21,864 nucleotides of DNA from Betaproteobacteria bacterium (GCA_023266245.1 JAHFRO010000040.1:1-21864); one strand, 5' to 3'. Counted from the stretch's first letter, positions 9,412-16,451 are shown. Translations and numbers: made by a program. The notes: generated from the letters alone by a model not told the origin.

Positions 9412-10650
9412 ATGTCAGTCAATCTGACGCCGCCCGACCCGAAGCAGCTGCTGCCCGTCAAAGGAGTCAGCCTGGGCGTGGCGGAGGCGAACATCCGCAA
9501 GCCCGGCCGCAAGGATCTGCTGGTGATCCGACTCGAGGAGGGTGCCAGGGTTGCCGGCGTGTTCACGGCGAACCGCTTCTGCGCCGCGCCGGTCGTGGTG
9601 GCGCGCCAGCATCTCACCATGCTCGATCCCGATGCCTCGATCCGCGCGCTGCTGGTCAACACCGGCTGCGCCAACGCCGGCACCGGCAAGGAGGGCGTCG
9701 CCGCGGCGCGCCAGACGTGCAGCGAGCTGGCGAAGCTCCTGGGCTGCTCCTCGTCGCAGGTGCTGCCGTTTTCCACCGGCGTCATCATGGAGCCGCTGCC
9801 GGTGGAGAAAATCGCCGCCGGGCTGCCGGCATGCCTCGCCAACCTGCGGGAGGACAACTGGCTCGATGCGGCGCAGGCGATCATGACCACCGACACCGTG
9901 CCGAAGGCGGCTTCGCGTCGCATCACGGTCGGCGCCGCCGCCATCTCCGTCACCGGCATTGCCAAGGGCGCGGGCATGATCCATCCCAACATGGCCACCC
10001 TGCTCGCTTTCGTCGCATGCGATGCGCGGGTGTCGTTGCTTCTGGCGCGGGCGGCAGTCGCGCAGGCCGCGCAACGCTCCTTCAATTGCATCACGGTGGA
10101 CGGCGACACCTCGACCAACGACGCGTTCGTGCTGATCGCAACCGGCAGGGCGGACATGCCGGAGATGACTGACGCGAAAAGCGCGGAATACGCCGCGTTG
10201 GTGGAGGGCGTCACCGCGGTGGCAATTCAGCTGGCACAGGCCATCATCCGCGACGGCGAGGGCGCGACCAAGTTCATCACCATCCGCGTCGAAGGCGGGC
10301 GCAGGGAGGAGGAGTGTCGCAAGGTGGCGTACGCCATCGCACACTCGCCGCTGGTCAAGACCGCATTCTTCGCCTCTGACCCCAATCTCGGGCGCATCCT
10401 GGCGGCGGTGGGCAACGCCGGCATCGCCGACCTCGCGGTTGACAAGGTCGACCTCTATCTTCACGACGTGCTGGTGGCAAAAAACGGCGGCCGCCATGCC
10501 GGATATCGCGAGGCCGACGGGCAGCGCGTGATGAAAAAGCCCGAGATCACCGTGCGCGTGGTGCTCAACCGGGGAACGGCCGCCGCGACCGTCTGGACTT
10601 GCGACCTCTCTCACGACTACGTCACCATCAACGCGGAATACAGGACGTAA
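9412..10650 (+). CDS. argJ: Bifunctional ornithine acetyltransferase / N-acetylglutamate synthase ArgJ
   Basis: ArgJ moves the acetyl group from N-acetylornithine to glutamate in the cyclic arginine pathway, and bifunctional forms also use acetyl-CoA. The 412-residue length is normal. The self-cleavage site is visible in 'KGAGMIHPNMATLLAF': the chain is cut before Thr196, which becomes the nucleophile at the N-terminus of the beta subunit. Other family segments are 'TANRFCAAPV', 'LVNTGCANAGTG', 'STGVIMEPLP', 'NCITVDGDTSTNDAF' and the ending 'SHDYVTINAEYRT'. Whether it is mono- or bifunctional cannot be told here. The start has no strong Shine-Dalgarno sequence, so translation may be coupled to the small gene ending three bases earlier. 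Confidence 0.98.
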   Translation: MSVNLTPPDPKQLLPVKGVSLGVAEANIRKPGRKDLLVIRLEEGARVAGVFTANRFCAAPVVVARQHLTMLDPDASIRALLVNTGCANAGTGKEGVAAARQTCSELAKLLGCSSSQVLPFSTGVIMEPLPVEKIAAGLPACLANLREDNWLDAAQAIMTTDTVPKAASRRITVGAAAISVTGIAKGAGMIHPNMATLLAFVACDARVSLLLARAAVAQAAQRSFNCITVDGDTSTNDAFVLIATGRADMPEMTDAKSAEYAALVEGVTAVAIQLAQAIIRDGEGATKFITIRVEGGRREEECRKVAYAIAHSPLVKTAFFASDPNLGRILAAVGNAGIADLAVDKVDLYLHDVLVAKNGGRHAGYREADGQRVMKKPEITVRVVLNRGTAAATVWTCDLSHDYVTINAEYRT

Positions 10651-10656
10651 ACGGAG

Positions 10657-10729
10657 CCGCCAAGACGCCAAGAACGCCACGGGAACCTTTAAAATCGAAT
10701 CTACTTTGCGTCCTCTGCGTCCTTTGCGG
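10657..10729. repeat. Inverted pair of short-period tandem repeats between argJ and the ATPase gene
   Basis: The left half (10657-10678) repeats a CGCCAAGA-like unit with period eight to nine. The right half (10705-10729) repeats TTTGCGTCC/TCTGCGTCC with period nine, which on the other strand reads CGCAAAGGA-like. The two halves are therefore an imperfect inverted pair. Similar 'GCGTCCTTTGCG' strings occur between genes in many unrelated bacteria. Confidence 0.7.
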
Positions 10730-10747
10730 TAAAGCTTTTGAGTTTTT

Positions 10748-11641
10748 ATGACCGACGCTGCCAAGCTTATCAAACAGGCTGAGGGATTGATCTCGCGGCT
10801 CGAGCGGTTGCTGCCGGCGGAAGCCGCGGCGACCAACTGGAACGCTTCCATCGCCTTCCGCTGGCGCAAGCGGAACGGCAGGGGTCACATCGAGCCGGTG
10901 CGGCACGTCCACCGCATCAGCCTCAAGGACCTGCAGGGCATAGACGCGCAGAAGGAGCTGGTGGAACAGAACACCCGCCAGTTCGTGGAGGGCCATCCCG
11001 CCAACAACGTGCTGCTCACGGGCGCGCGCGGCACCGGCAAGTCCTCGCTCGTGAAGGCGCTGCTCAACAAGTACGCGGGCAAGGGCCTGAGGCTGATCGA
11101 GGTCGAGAAGCACGACCTCATAGACCTCGCGGAGATCGTGGACCGGATTTACCAGCGCGCCGAGCGCTTCCTCCTGTACTGCGACGACCTCTCGTTCGAG
11201 GCCGACGAGCCGGGATTCAAGGCGCTGAAGGTGGTGCTTGACGGCTCGATCGCCGCGGCTTCCGAGAACTGCGTCATCTACGCCACCTCCAACCGGCGCC
11301 ACCTGATGCCCGAGTACATGCGGGAGAACCTCGACTACAAGCATGTCGGCGAGGAAATCCACCCGAGCGAGACCTCGGAGGAGAAAGTGTCGCTCTCGGA
11401 GCGCTTCGGCTTGTGGGTGTCGTTCTATCCGTTCGACCAGGACGATTACTTGAAGATCGTGGCGGTGTGGCTCGAGCACTACAAGGCGCCGGGCGTACAT
11501 TCAGTGGCGGCGCAGCGCGCGGCACTGCAGTGGGCGCTCGCGCGCGGCTCGCGCAGCGGGCGCGTGGCGTGGCAATTCGCGCGCGACTGGGCGGGCAAGC
11601 AAAGGATGAAGGCGGAAGGCAGAAGGCAGAAGGATGAGTAG
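10748..11641 (+). CDS. AAA ATPase of the DUF815 family
   Basis: The 297-residue protein has Walker A 'GARGTGKSS' (residues 92-100), Walker B 'FLLYCDDLSFE', and a sensor-like 'IYATSNRRHLMPE', in the order expected of DUF815 ATP-binding proteins. The N-terminal region ends in 'LQGIDAQKELVEQN', typical of the family. The cellular role is not established; its neighbours (Nudix, ZapD, YacG, CoaE) are the usual betaproteobacterial context. The last dozen residues (RMKAEGRRQKDE) are encoded by a run of seven-base repeats, so the natural C-terminus has probably been replaced or extended. The stop overlaps the start of the next gene by eight bases. No clear Shine-Dalgarno sequence is visible. Confidence 0.9.
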   Translation: MTDAAKLIKQAEGLISRLERLLPAEAAATNWNASIAFRWRKRNGRGHIEPVRHVHRISLKDLQGIDAQKELVEQNTRQFVEGHPANNVLLTGARGTGKSSLVKALLNKYAGKGLRLIEVEKHDLIDLAEIVDRIYQRAERFLLYCDDLSFEADEPGFKALKVVLDGSIAAASENCVIYATSNRRHLMPEYMRENLDYKHVGEEIHPSETSEEKVSLSERFGLWVSFYPFDQDDYLKIVAVWLEHYKAPGVHSVAAQRAALQWALARGSRSGRVAWQFARDWAGKQRMKAEGRRQKDE

Positions 11642-11690
11642 CAAGACCCACGCTGCGGCAGACCCTTCCCCCTTCCCCCTTCCCCCTTCA
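11602..11690. repeat. Inverted heptamer arrays spanning the ATPase/Nudix gene junction
   Basis: Five in-register heptamers of consensus AAGGCAG fill 11602-11636. Four heptamers of consensus CCCTTCC fill 11663-11690, which is the same purine-rich pattern on the opposite strand. The left array encodes the C-terminus of the ATPase and contains the Nudix start codon in its last unit. The right array encodes a Pro-Ser-rich stretch near the Nudix N-terminus. Confidence 0.8.
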
Positions 11691-12623
11691 CGTCACAGAG
11701 TCGAAGTGGCGGCGGCCGTCATCCTGCGCGAGGACGGCAGCTTTCTGCTCGGGCAGCGGCCGGCGAACAAGGTTTACGCCGGTTACTGGGAATTCCCCGG
11801 CGGCAAGATCGAGCCGAACGAAGCGCCGCTGGCGGCGCTTGGGCGCGAGCTGCATGAGGAGCTCGGCATCGACGTCGAATGCGCCTACCCGTGGCTTACC
11901 CGCGATTACGATTATGCGCATGCCGCGGTGCGGCTGCGTTTCTTCCGGGTGGTCAAATGGTCAGGCGCGCTGCACGGGCGGGAAAGCCAGCGCTTCGCGT
12001 GGCAGTCGCCGGCCGCGATCGAGGTCGGCCCGCTGCTGCCGGCCAACGCGCCGATACTGCGCGCGCTGCGGTTGCCCCCCGTTTACGCCATCAGCAACGC
12101 CGCTGAACTGGGCGGGCAGGAGTTTCTGCGACGGCTCGCGCTGGCGCTCGCTCAGGGGCTCAAGCTGCTGCAGGTGCGCGAGAAGCATCTGCCCGAAGAC
12201 GAGCTGCGCTGCTTCGCAACCGAGATGGTGCGGCTGGCGCGCGCTCACGGCGCGTGCGTGCTGGTGAACGGCAGCGTCGAGCTGGCGCGGCACATCGGCG
12301 CCGACGGCGTGCATCTCACCGCCGCGCAGCTCACGCAGCTGACCAGGCGCCCGGCGCTCGAACTGATCGGTGCCTCGTGCCATGACGCGCAAGAGCTAGC
12401 GCGCGCGGCCGCGCTGGGGGCGGACTTCGTAGTGCTGGGACCGGTGCTGCCCACGCCCAGCCACCCCGGCGCGGCGGGAATAGGGTGGGAGAAACTCGCG
12501 GGGCTGCTCAGGGACTACGCGTTGCCGGTGTACGCGATTGGTGGGATGCGCCCGTCGGACCTGGAGACGGCGTGGCGGTGCGGCGCGCACGGCATCAGCA
12601 TGATGCGAGGGGCCTGGGGCTGA
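11634..12623 (+). CDS. Nudix hydrolase (MutT-like) fused to a ThiE-like domain
   Basis: Residues 22-140 are a MutT-type Nudix domain with an intact box G57-x5-E63-x7-R71-E72-L-x-E75-E76-L-G-I, suggesting cleanup of oxidised nucleotides such as 8-oxo-dGTP. Residues 149-329 match the thiamine phosphate synthase fold ('LQVREKH', 'ADGVHL', 'VVLGPVLPTPSHPG', 'YAIGGM'). Where ThiE proteins usually have Asn-Asp before the helix, this one has Asn212-Gly213, so the metal site may be damaged and synthase activity is doubtful. Such fusions are common in proteobacteria. Residues 2-21 come largely from heptamer repeats; an older start may be the GTG at 11706. Purine-rich repeat units before the ATG can act as the ribosome binding site. 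Confidence 0.92.
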   Translation: MSSKTHAAADPSPFPLPPSRHRVEVAAAVILREDGSFLLGQRPANKVYAGYWEFPGGKIEPNEAPLAALGRELHEELGIDVECAYPWLTRDYDYAHAAVRLRFFRVVKWSGALHGRESQRFAWQSPAAIEVGPLLPANAPILRALRLPPVYAISNAAELGGQEFLRRLALALAQGLKLLQVREKHLPEDELRCFATEMVRLARAHGACVLVNGSVELARHIGADGVHLTAAQLTQLTRRPALELIGASCHDAQELARAAALGADFVVLGPVLPTPSHPGAAGIGWEKLAGLLRDYALPVYAIGGMRPSDLETAWRCGAHGISMMRGAWG

Positions 12624-12650
12624 CTCTTGCGTCAGCGCCGCGCTTTTGCA

Positions 12651-12679
12651 CCCTCATCCCTCGGGACCTCCTCATCCCT
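12651..12679. repeat. CCTCATC-type short repeats downstream of the Nudix gene
   Basis: CCTCATCCCT occurs at 12652-12661 and again at 12670-12679, and CCCTCAT-like seven-base units are evident. The same unit recurs at 13371-13391, on the other side of the ORF6N gene. Confidence 0.55.
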
Positions 12680-12692
12680 ACGCTTCCGGGTC

Positions 12693-12720
12693 AACGCCCA
12701 GTGTCCCGGGGCGTTTTCTT
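12693..12720 (+). terminator. Probable intrinsic terminator after the Nudix-ThiE gene
   Basis: AACGCCC at 12693-12699 pairs with GGGCGTT at 12709-12715 around a nine-base loop, and TTCTT follows. It lies between the Nudix gene and the Shine-Dalgarno sequence of the ORF6N gene. Confidence 0.55.
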
Positions 12721-12740
12721 CCGGGAGGAGTCTACGTTCG

Positions 12741-13334
12741 ATGCCTGCTGGGAAAGGCCGTATTGTCGAAGAATCGCTCGAGCCGCAGATTTTCACGATC
12801 CGCGGGCACCGTGTCATTCTGGACGCGGATCTCGCGCGGTTATACGGCGTGACGACGAAGCGCCTCAACGAGGCAACGAAACGCAACCGCCAACGCTTTC
12901 CCGACGATTTTGCATTCCAGCTCACGCTCAGCGAGCTGATCGCTTTAAGGTCGCAATTTGCGACCTTGAACCCGCAACCATCTGATTCCATTTCCGGAAA
13001 ATCGAACTGGTCGCAATTTGCGACCAGTTCCAGCCGCCACCGCGGCGCGGCTTACCGACCGTGGGCATTCACCGAGCACGGTGCATTGATGGTGGCAAAT
13101 ATTCTGCGCAGCGGGCGTGCCGTGCAAATGAGCATCTACGTAATCCGCGCGTTTGTACGGCTGCGCGAGCAGATTGCGGCCAATGAGGCCATTCTCAAGC
13201 GTCTGGCCGAGATCGATAAAACTTTGCTCCGACATGACGCCTCGCTGCGCGACATCTACCGAAAGCTCCTGCCGCTGCTGCAACCTCGCCCGGAACCACC
13301 GAAGCGGCGCATTGGGTTCATCTCCGGCGATTGA
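12741..13334 (+). CDS. ORF6N-domain protein (phage-type DNA-binding/antirepressor-like)
   Basis: Residues about 14-110 match the ORF6N domain: 'IFTIRGHRVILDADLARLYGV', 'KRLNEATKRNRQRFPDDFAFQL', then 'YRPWAFTEHGALMVANIL'. A helical C-terminus follows ('IRAFVRLREQIAANEAILKRLAEIDKTLL'), probably a coiled coil for oligomerisation. ORF6N proteins are common in phages and mobile DNA and are thought to bind DNA. The ATG at 12741 has GGGAGGAG at 12723-12730; an earlier reading from 12627 would cross the terminator. The motif 'SQFAT' appears twice, each copy encoded by a perfect DNA palindrome. Repeat-rich flanks and the break in the usual Nudix-YacG neighbourhood suggest an insertion. No partner gene is present. 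Confidence 0.85.
   Translation: MPAGKGRIVEESLEPQIFTIRGHRVILDADLARLYGVTTKRLNEATKRNRQRFPDDFAFQLTLSELIALRSQFATLNPQPSDSISGKSNWSQFATSSSRHRGAAYRPWAFTEHGALMVANILRSGRAVQMSIYVIRAFVRLREQIAANEAILKRLAEIDKTLLRHDASLRDIYRKLLPLLQPRPEPPKRRIGFISGD
12947..13027. repeat. Two copies of a 17-base palindrome inside the ORF6N gene
   Basis: GGTCGCAATTTGCGACC occurs at 12949-12965 and 13009-13025, exactly 60 bases apart. Each copy is extended by matching flanks (AA/TT in the first, CT/AG in the second) to ten-base arms around a central T. Each encodes Ser-Gln-Phe-Ala-Thr in the same frame. They could be binding sites for the protein itself or the product of a local duplication. Confidence 0.75.
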
Positions 13335-13370
13335 CGCCAGTCGTTATTTCGTCACTGCGTCACCGGTTCC

Positions 13371-13391
13371 CCCTCATCCTTCATCCCTCAT
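13371..13391. repeat. Three tandem heptamers after the ORF6N gene
   Basis: CCCTCAT, CCTTCAT and CCCTCAT follow one another without spacing. A short opposite-strand-like pair of AAGGCAG units lies at 13471-13484, so this is another inverted arrangement, with the palindromic repeat at 13412-13460 between them. Confidence 0.7.
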
Positions 13392-13411
13392 ACAGCCCCC
13401 TCGCGGGGCCT

Positions 13412-13460
13412 GGTGACTTTCTTTGCTCCCCCAAAGAAAGTCACCAGCCCTTCAGGGCTG
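13412..13460. repeat. Palindromic intergenic repeat, copy 1
   Basis: GGTGACTTTCTTTG (13412-13425) is perfectly inverted at 13432-13445 around CTCCCC. It is followed at once by a second hairpin, CAGCCC-TTCA-GGGCTG (13445-13460). A near-identical copy lies at 21550-21600, and the sequence just upstream (ACAGCCCCC) is shared. This is a REP-like dispersed family. The remainder of 13461-13516 holds a CGGCGG/CCGCCG hairpin at 13491-13506 and no gene. Confidence 0.8.
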
Positions 13461-13516
13461 AATAGGGTTTAAGGCAGAAGGTAGAAAACGCGGCGGGGGA
13501 CCGCCGGGGAAGGGAA

Positions 13517-13721
13517 CTAGATCTTGATCCGAGAAGCCGGGATCAAGACGACTTTGCCATTAATCACGCCCGCGACCGGATTCCCAGTGCGTTTGTGTTG
13601 ACGTAACGCCTCACGCACTGCTCGTTGAGCCGCCCGCACAAGCGCGGGCGTCGAAACGGAATTCGCCGTTGCGCTTTCGACTGGCTTTAGGCCTGGCGCC
13701 CCTGGAAGATGTCTTTCTCAT
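13517..13721 (-). pseudogene. Frameshifted small gene of unknown function
   Basis: Read on the minus strand, an ATG at 13721 opens 'MRKTSSRGARPKASRKRNGE' and continues 'FRFDARA'. In the frame one base over, the sequence continues 'LVRAAQRAVREALRQHKRTG', then 'NPVAGVINGKVVLIPASRIKI', ending at a TAG (13517-13519). The second part resembles small conserved proteins with an 'ALRxHKxxGNPxA...GKVVxI' ending. The start-to-stop distance is 205 bases, one more than a multiple of three. A single-base insertion near the Ala-Arg-Ala codons would explain it. Neither frame alone gives the whole protein. A sequencing error could give the same picture. Bases 13722-13850 hold no gene that I can support. Confidence 0.42.
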
Positions 13722-13850
13722 ATTCCTGATCGGACCTCGGGGTCAGACTCGACCTGAAAGTCCATGAGTTGTGAATCGTGAGCCGCGATTCGAACCTGAC
13801 TAACCAGGCCGGTTTTGAATCTTATAAATCCTGTCTATTTTTTTGATTTT

Positions 13851-13880
13851 ATCGGCGTTCATCTGCGTTAATCGGCGGTT
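13851..13880. repeat. Three ten-base tandem repeats abutting the yacG stop codon
   Basis: ATCGGCGTTC, ATCTGCGTTA and ATCGGCGGTT follow one another directly. The type (ATCxGCGTTC) and the T-rich stretch before it (AAATCCTGTC, then a T-run) recur between genes in many bacteria. The repeat ends exactly where yacG ends (13881). Confidence 0.65.
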
Positions 13881-14099
13881 TCATTTCGCAGTTGCAGGCG
13901 GCGGAGCCGCATCGGGATCCTGGGCCTCCAACTGGTCCTTGTCTTCGGTGACCGGCACTCGGTAGCGCTCGGTCGCCCACGCGCCGAGGTCGATCAGCTT
14001 GCAGCGCTCCGAGCAGAACGGCCGCCAGGCGTTCCCCGGCGCCCATTCCACGCTCTTGCCGCAAGTCGGGCAGGTGACCAGGGGCGGTTTGGCGCTCAT
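13881..14099 (-). CDS. yacG: DNA gyrase inhibitor YacG (zinc-binding)
   Basis: The 72-residue protein has the four zinc cysteines of YacG: Cys10 and Cys13 in 'VTCPTCGKSVEW' and Cys29 and Cys33 in 'RPFCSERCKLIDLGAWATE'. The YacG domain covers the first 50 or so residues; the C-terminal tail is acidic and Ala-Pro-rich, as usual. In E. coli YacG binds GyrB and blocks DNA binding by gyrase. It starts one base after the zapD stop, so the two are translated from one message, and it is the last gene of the pilC-pilD-coaE-zapD-yacG run. Confidence 0.95.
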   Translation of the reverse strand: MSAKPPLVTCPTCGKSVEWAPGNAWRPFCSERCKLIDLGAWATERYRVPVTEDKDQLEAQDPDAAPPPATAK

Positions 14100-14100
14100 G

Positions 14101-14856
14101 CTACAGGTTGCAGAAGGTGAGCTCGAACTCGACGTCGGTATCGGTGGCCCTGGGACGCTGTATGCCTTCCTGCTTGGTGAAGCGGATGTTGAGCGCGTAC
14201 TTGTTGGCGCTGATCTCCGGCACGCAATGGTATTCGCGCTTGAGCCGGATGCGCACCATCTGCGCCACGCGTCCCGCCATTATCTGCTGATACACGCCCT
14301 GGTAGGCGACCTGCGAGCTGGTCTTGCCGGACTCGCGCAGCAGCCGCAGCACGATCGCGATCGCATCGCGGATCGGCAGGAACGGCGCGAGCCACAGCTG
14401 CAGGTCGTGGCGGTGCTGCTCCGGGTCTTGCTGCAGCCAGTAGTGGTACGAGGGCAGATCGAACTCGCACACGCCGCCGGGAATGTTGGTGCGCTGGCGT
14501 ATGCTCATCAGCCATTCGTTTTCGCGCAGTTCCTGGCCGATCTTGCCCGCGGCCTGGAACAGCTTCGAGGAGGCCTGGTCGATCTGCCACAGCACGTTAT
14601 CGAGCGCTTGCTCCGAGACTTCGGGATTGTCGCGCAGCGCTTCCAGCGCCTGTTTCTGGCGTTCCAGTTCCTGCAGCAGATCGGACTTGAGATCCGCCCG
14701 GCCCGACACCTCGAAAATCTCGAAGATCGAGAGCAATGCGATGTGGTGCTCGTGCGGGTCGTTCTGGTGCAGGAAGTAGTCGACGCGTTCGAACAGGTCT
14801 TCGAGCCGCAGCAGCGTGCGCACGCGCTCGCTCAATGGATACTCGTAGCTGATCAC
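14101..14856 (-). CDS. zapD: Cell division protein ZapD
   Basis: ZapD binds the C-terminal tail of FtsZ and bundles its filaments. The 251 residues carry the family N-terminus 'ISYEYPLSERVRTLLRLEDLF', a helical middle region 'ALLSIFEIFEVSGRADLKSDLLQEL', and the beta-strand end 'VEFELTFCNL'. The start is a GTG at 14856, because the conserved 'ISYEYPL' follows directly and no other start is near. The Shine-Dalgarno sequence is weak. A possible terminator lies between coaE and this gene, so it may have its own promoter, which I could not identify. Confidence 0.96.
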   Translation of the reverse strand: MISYEYPLSERVRTLLRLEDLFERVDYFLHQNDPHEHHIALLSIFEIFEVSGRADLKSDLLQELERQKQALEALRDNPEVSEQALDNVLWQIDQASSKLFQAAGKIGQELRENEWLMSIRQRTNIPGGVCEFDLPSYHYWLQQDPEQHRHDLQLWLAPFLPIRDAIAIVLRLLRESGKTSSQVAYQGVYQQIMAGRVAQMVRIRLKREYHCVPEISANKYALNIRFTKQEGIQRPRATDTDVEFELTFCNL

Positions 14857-14921
14857 GTTAGGATGACCTGTCGCAATCCGACCGTGGCCCGGATTTTCGG
14901 CTAAGTATTCAACAAAACCTG

Positions 14922-14961
14922 AAAAAAATAAAGGCTTTAAACCTCTCTTTTTGAGAGGTTT
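14922..14961 (-). terminator. Hairpin and T-tract downstream of coaE (minus strand)
   Basis: AAACCTCTC at 14939-14947 pairs with GAGAGGTTT at 14953-14961 around five T residues. On the minus strand a run of seven T (14928-14922) follows, but ten bases separate it from the hairpin, which is longer than in a standard terminator. Confidence 0.45.
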
Positions 14962-14967
14962 CGCAGG

Positions 14968-15591
14968 TCAGGGGAGCGGCGGACCTCCCCCCCGGCGCGC
15001 CAGCGTGAGGTATTTGGCGTGGAGCTTGCGCACCTGCTGGCGCAGCCCGTCTATGCTGCCGTCATTGCCGAGCACATCGTCTGCCTGAGCGAGCCGTTGC
15101 GCCCGCGGCAATTGCGCCGCCATGATCGCGCGCACCTCCTCGGCCGAGAGCTGACTGCGCCGCAAGGCGCGCGCGAGCTGCTGTTCTTCGCCGCAGTCCA
15201 CCACCAGCACGCGCTGGATGAGATCGCGATAGGCGCCGGTTTCGAGCAGCAGCGGCACCACCACGATGACGTACGGTTGCTGCGCCGCAGCGATGCATGC
15301 CCGCGACTGTTCCCTGATCAGCGGGTGGAGTATCGCCTCGAGCTTCGCTTTCGCAGCCGGATCGCGGAATACCCGCTGGCGCATCCTGGCGCGGTCGAGG
15401 CTGCCGTCGGGCGCGATGGTGTCGGCGCCGAACGCGTTGCGTATGGCGCCGATCGCCGCGGCGCCCGGTCGCGTGAGCTCGTGGGCAATTGCGTCGGTGT
15501 CCACGACCGCGGCGCCAAGCTCCTCGAACATCTTCGCGGCGCTCGATTTTCCCGAGCCGATGCCGCCGGTGAGTCCCACACAGAACGGCAT
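14968..15591 (-). CDS. coaE: Dephospho-CoA kinase CoaE
   Basis: CoaE phosphorylates dephospho-CoA in the last step of coenzyme A synthesis. The 207-residue product begins 'MPFCVGLTGGIGSGKSSAAK', giving the P-loop at residues 9-16, followed by 'GAAVVDTDAIAHELTRPG' and the CoA-binding 'HPLIREQS', then 'VVVPLLLETGAY' and 'RVLVVDCGEEQQLARALRR'. The ATG at 15591-15589 overlaps the pilD stop by one base (TAATG), so translation is coupled. A longer reading upstream would only be the pilD sequence in another frame. Confidence 0.97.
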   Translation of the reverse strand: MPFCVGLTGGIGSGKSSAAKMFEELGAAVVDTDAIAHELTRPGAAAIGAIRNAFGADTIAPDGSLDRARMRQRVFRDPAAKAKLEAILHPLIREQSRACIAAAQQPYVIVVVPLLLETGAYRDLIQRVLVVDCGEEQQLARALRRSQLSAEEVRAIMAAQLPRAQRLAQADDVLGNDGSIDGLRQQVRKLHAKYLTLARRGGGPPLP

Positions 15592-16451
15592 TAGAGGAGC
15601 TGAAGGTAGTGCCTGGTGATCGGCTCGCCGAAGAACAGCGCGATGAGCCCGGCGATCACGAGATACGGGCCGAACGGGATCGGTACGTTGCGCCCGTGGC
15701 GCGCGAAGACGATGAGCGCGATGCCGATTGCGGCACCGAGAAAAGAGGAGAGCAGAATGACGAGCGGCAGCATTTTCCAGCCCAGCCAGGCGCCGATCGC
15801 GGCGAGCAGCTTGAAGTCGCCGTAGCCCATGCCTTCTTTGCCCGTGGCGAGTTTGTAGGCCCAGAACACAGCCCACAGGACGAGATAGCCGGCAGCGGCA
15901 CCGATCACTGCCGAGGCAATGTCGGTGAAGGTCGTGCCGAGATTGAAGAGCAGCCCTGCCCATAGCAGGGGCAGCGTGATGTTGTCGGGCAGGTAGAACG
16001 TGTCAAGGTCGATGAAAGCGAGCGCGATCATCGCCCACGCGAAAACGAGCGCGCCGAGGGCGGCGAGGCTCAGCCCGAAGCGCCAGGCGATGTAGCCGGC
16101 GAGCACGCTGGCGAGCCCTTCCACCACCGGATAGCGCGGTGAGATGGGCGCCTTGCACGCCGAGCATTTGCCGCCGAGCGCGAGGTAACTCACGATCGGG
16201 ATGTTCTCGATGGCGCGGATCGGGTGCCCGCACTTTGGGCAGCTCGAGCGCGGCACGACTAGGTTGACCTTCTCGGCGGGCGGCGCGGGACTGCCGGTGA
16301 GCTCGGCGCATTCCGCGCGCCACTGCCGCTCCAGCATCCTCGGCAGGCGGTGGATGACGACGTTCAAGAAGCTCCCGACCACGAGCCCGAGCAGGACCGC
16401 GCCGGTGATCAGCAACCAAGGGGTGGTTTGAAAGACCTGGAGGAGGGACAT
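15591..16451 (-). CDS. pilD: Prepilin peptidase PilD (type IV prepilin leader peptidase)
   Basis: PilD cleaves the leader of type IV prepilins, and of type II secretion pseudopilins if present, and methylates the new N-terminus. The 286 residues carry the N-terminal domain 'GSFLNVVIHRLP', four zinc cysteines (71, 74, 96, 99 in 'CPKCG' and 'CSAC'), and the two catalytic Asp regions, 'FIDLDTFYLPD' (about 150) and 'GMGYGDFK' (Asp212). Several membrane helices follow the family plan. The ATG at 16451 is preferred over the TTG one codon upstream. The bases before it are heptamer repeats with no Shine-Dalgarno sequence. It follows pilC and is coupled to coaE. Confidence 0.97.
   Translation of the reverse strand: MSLLQVFQTTPWLLITGAVLLGLVVGSFLNVVIHRLPRMLERQWRAECAELTGSPAPPAEKVNLVVPRSSCPKCGHPIRAIENIPIVSYLALGGKCSACKAPISPRYPVVEGLASVLAGYIAWRFGLSLAALGALVFAWAMIALAFIDLDTFYLPDNITLPLLWAGLLFNLGTTFTDIASAVIGAAAGYLVLWAVFWAYKLATGKEGMGYGDFKLLAAIGAWLGWKMLPLVILLSSFLGAAIGIALIVFARHGRNVPIPFGPYLVIAGLIALFFGEPITRHYLQLL

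Noticed and set aside
9415..10869. A 484-residue minus-strand frame opposite argJ
   Set aside because: Shadow of argJ that also runs through the repeat region; no domain is visible.
12627..12740. Longer N-terminus for the ORF6N protein
   Set aside because: It would cross the Nudix terminator and repeat units, and the added residues are low in complexity. The ATG at 12741 has a strong ribosome binding site.
13774..13800. A GATTCGAACC string suggesting the T-arm of a minus-strand tRNA
   Set aside because: The flanking bases do not form a T stem, and no anticodon arm or acceptor stem can be built. It is better explained as a local inverted GAATCG/CGATTC repeat.
15592..15963. N-terminal extension of CoaE
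   Set aside because: The extra sequence is pilD read in another frame; CoaE proteins begin just before the P-loop.
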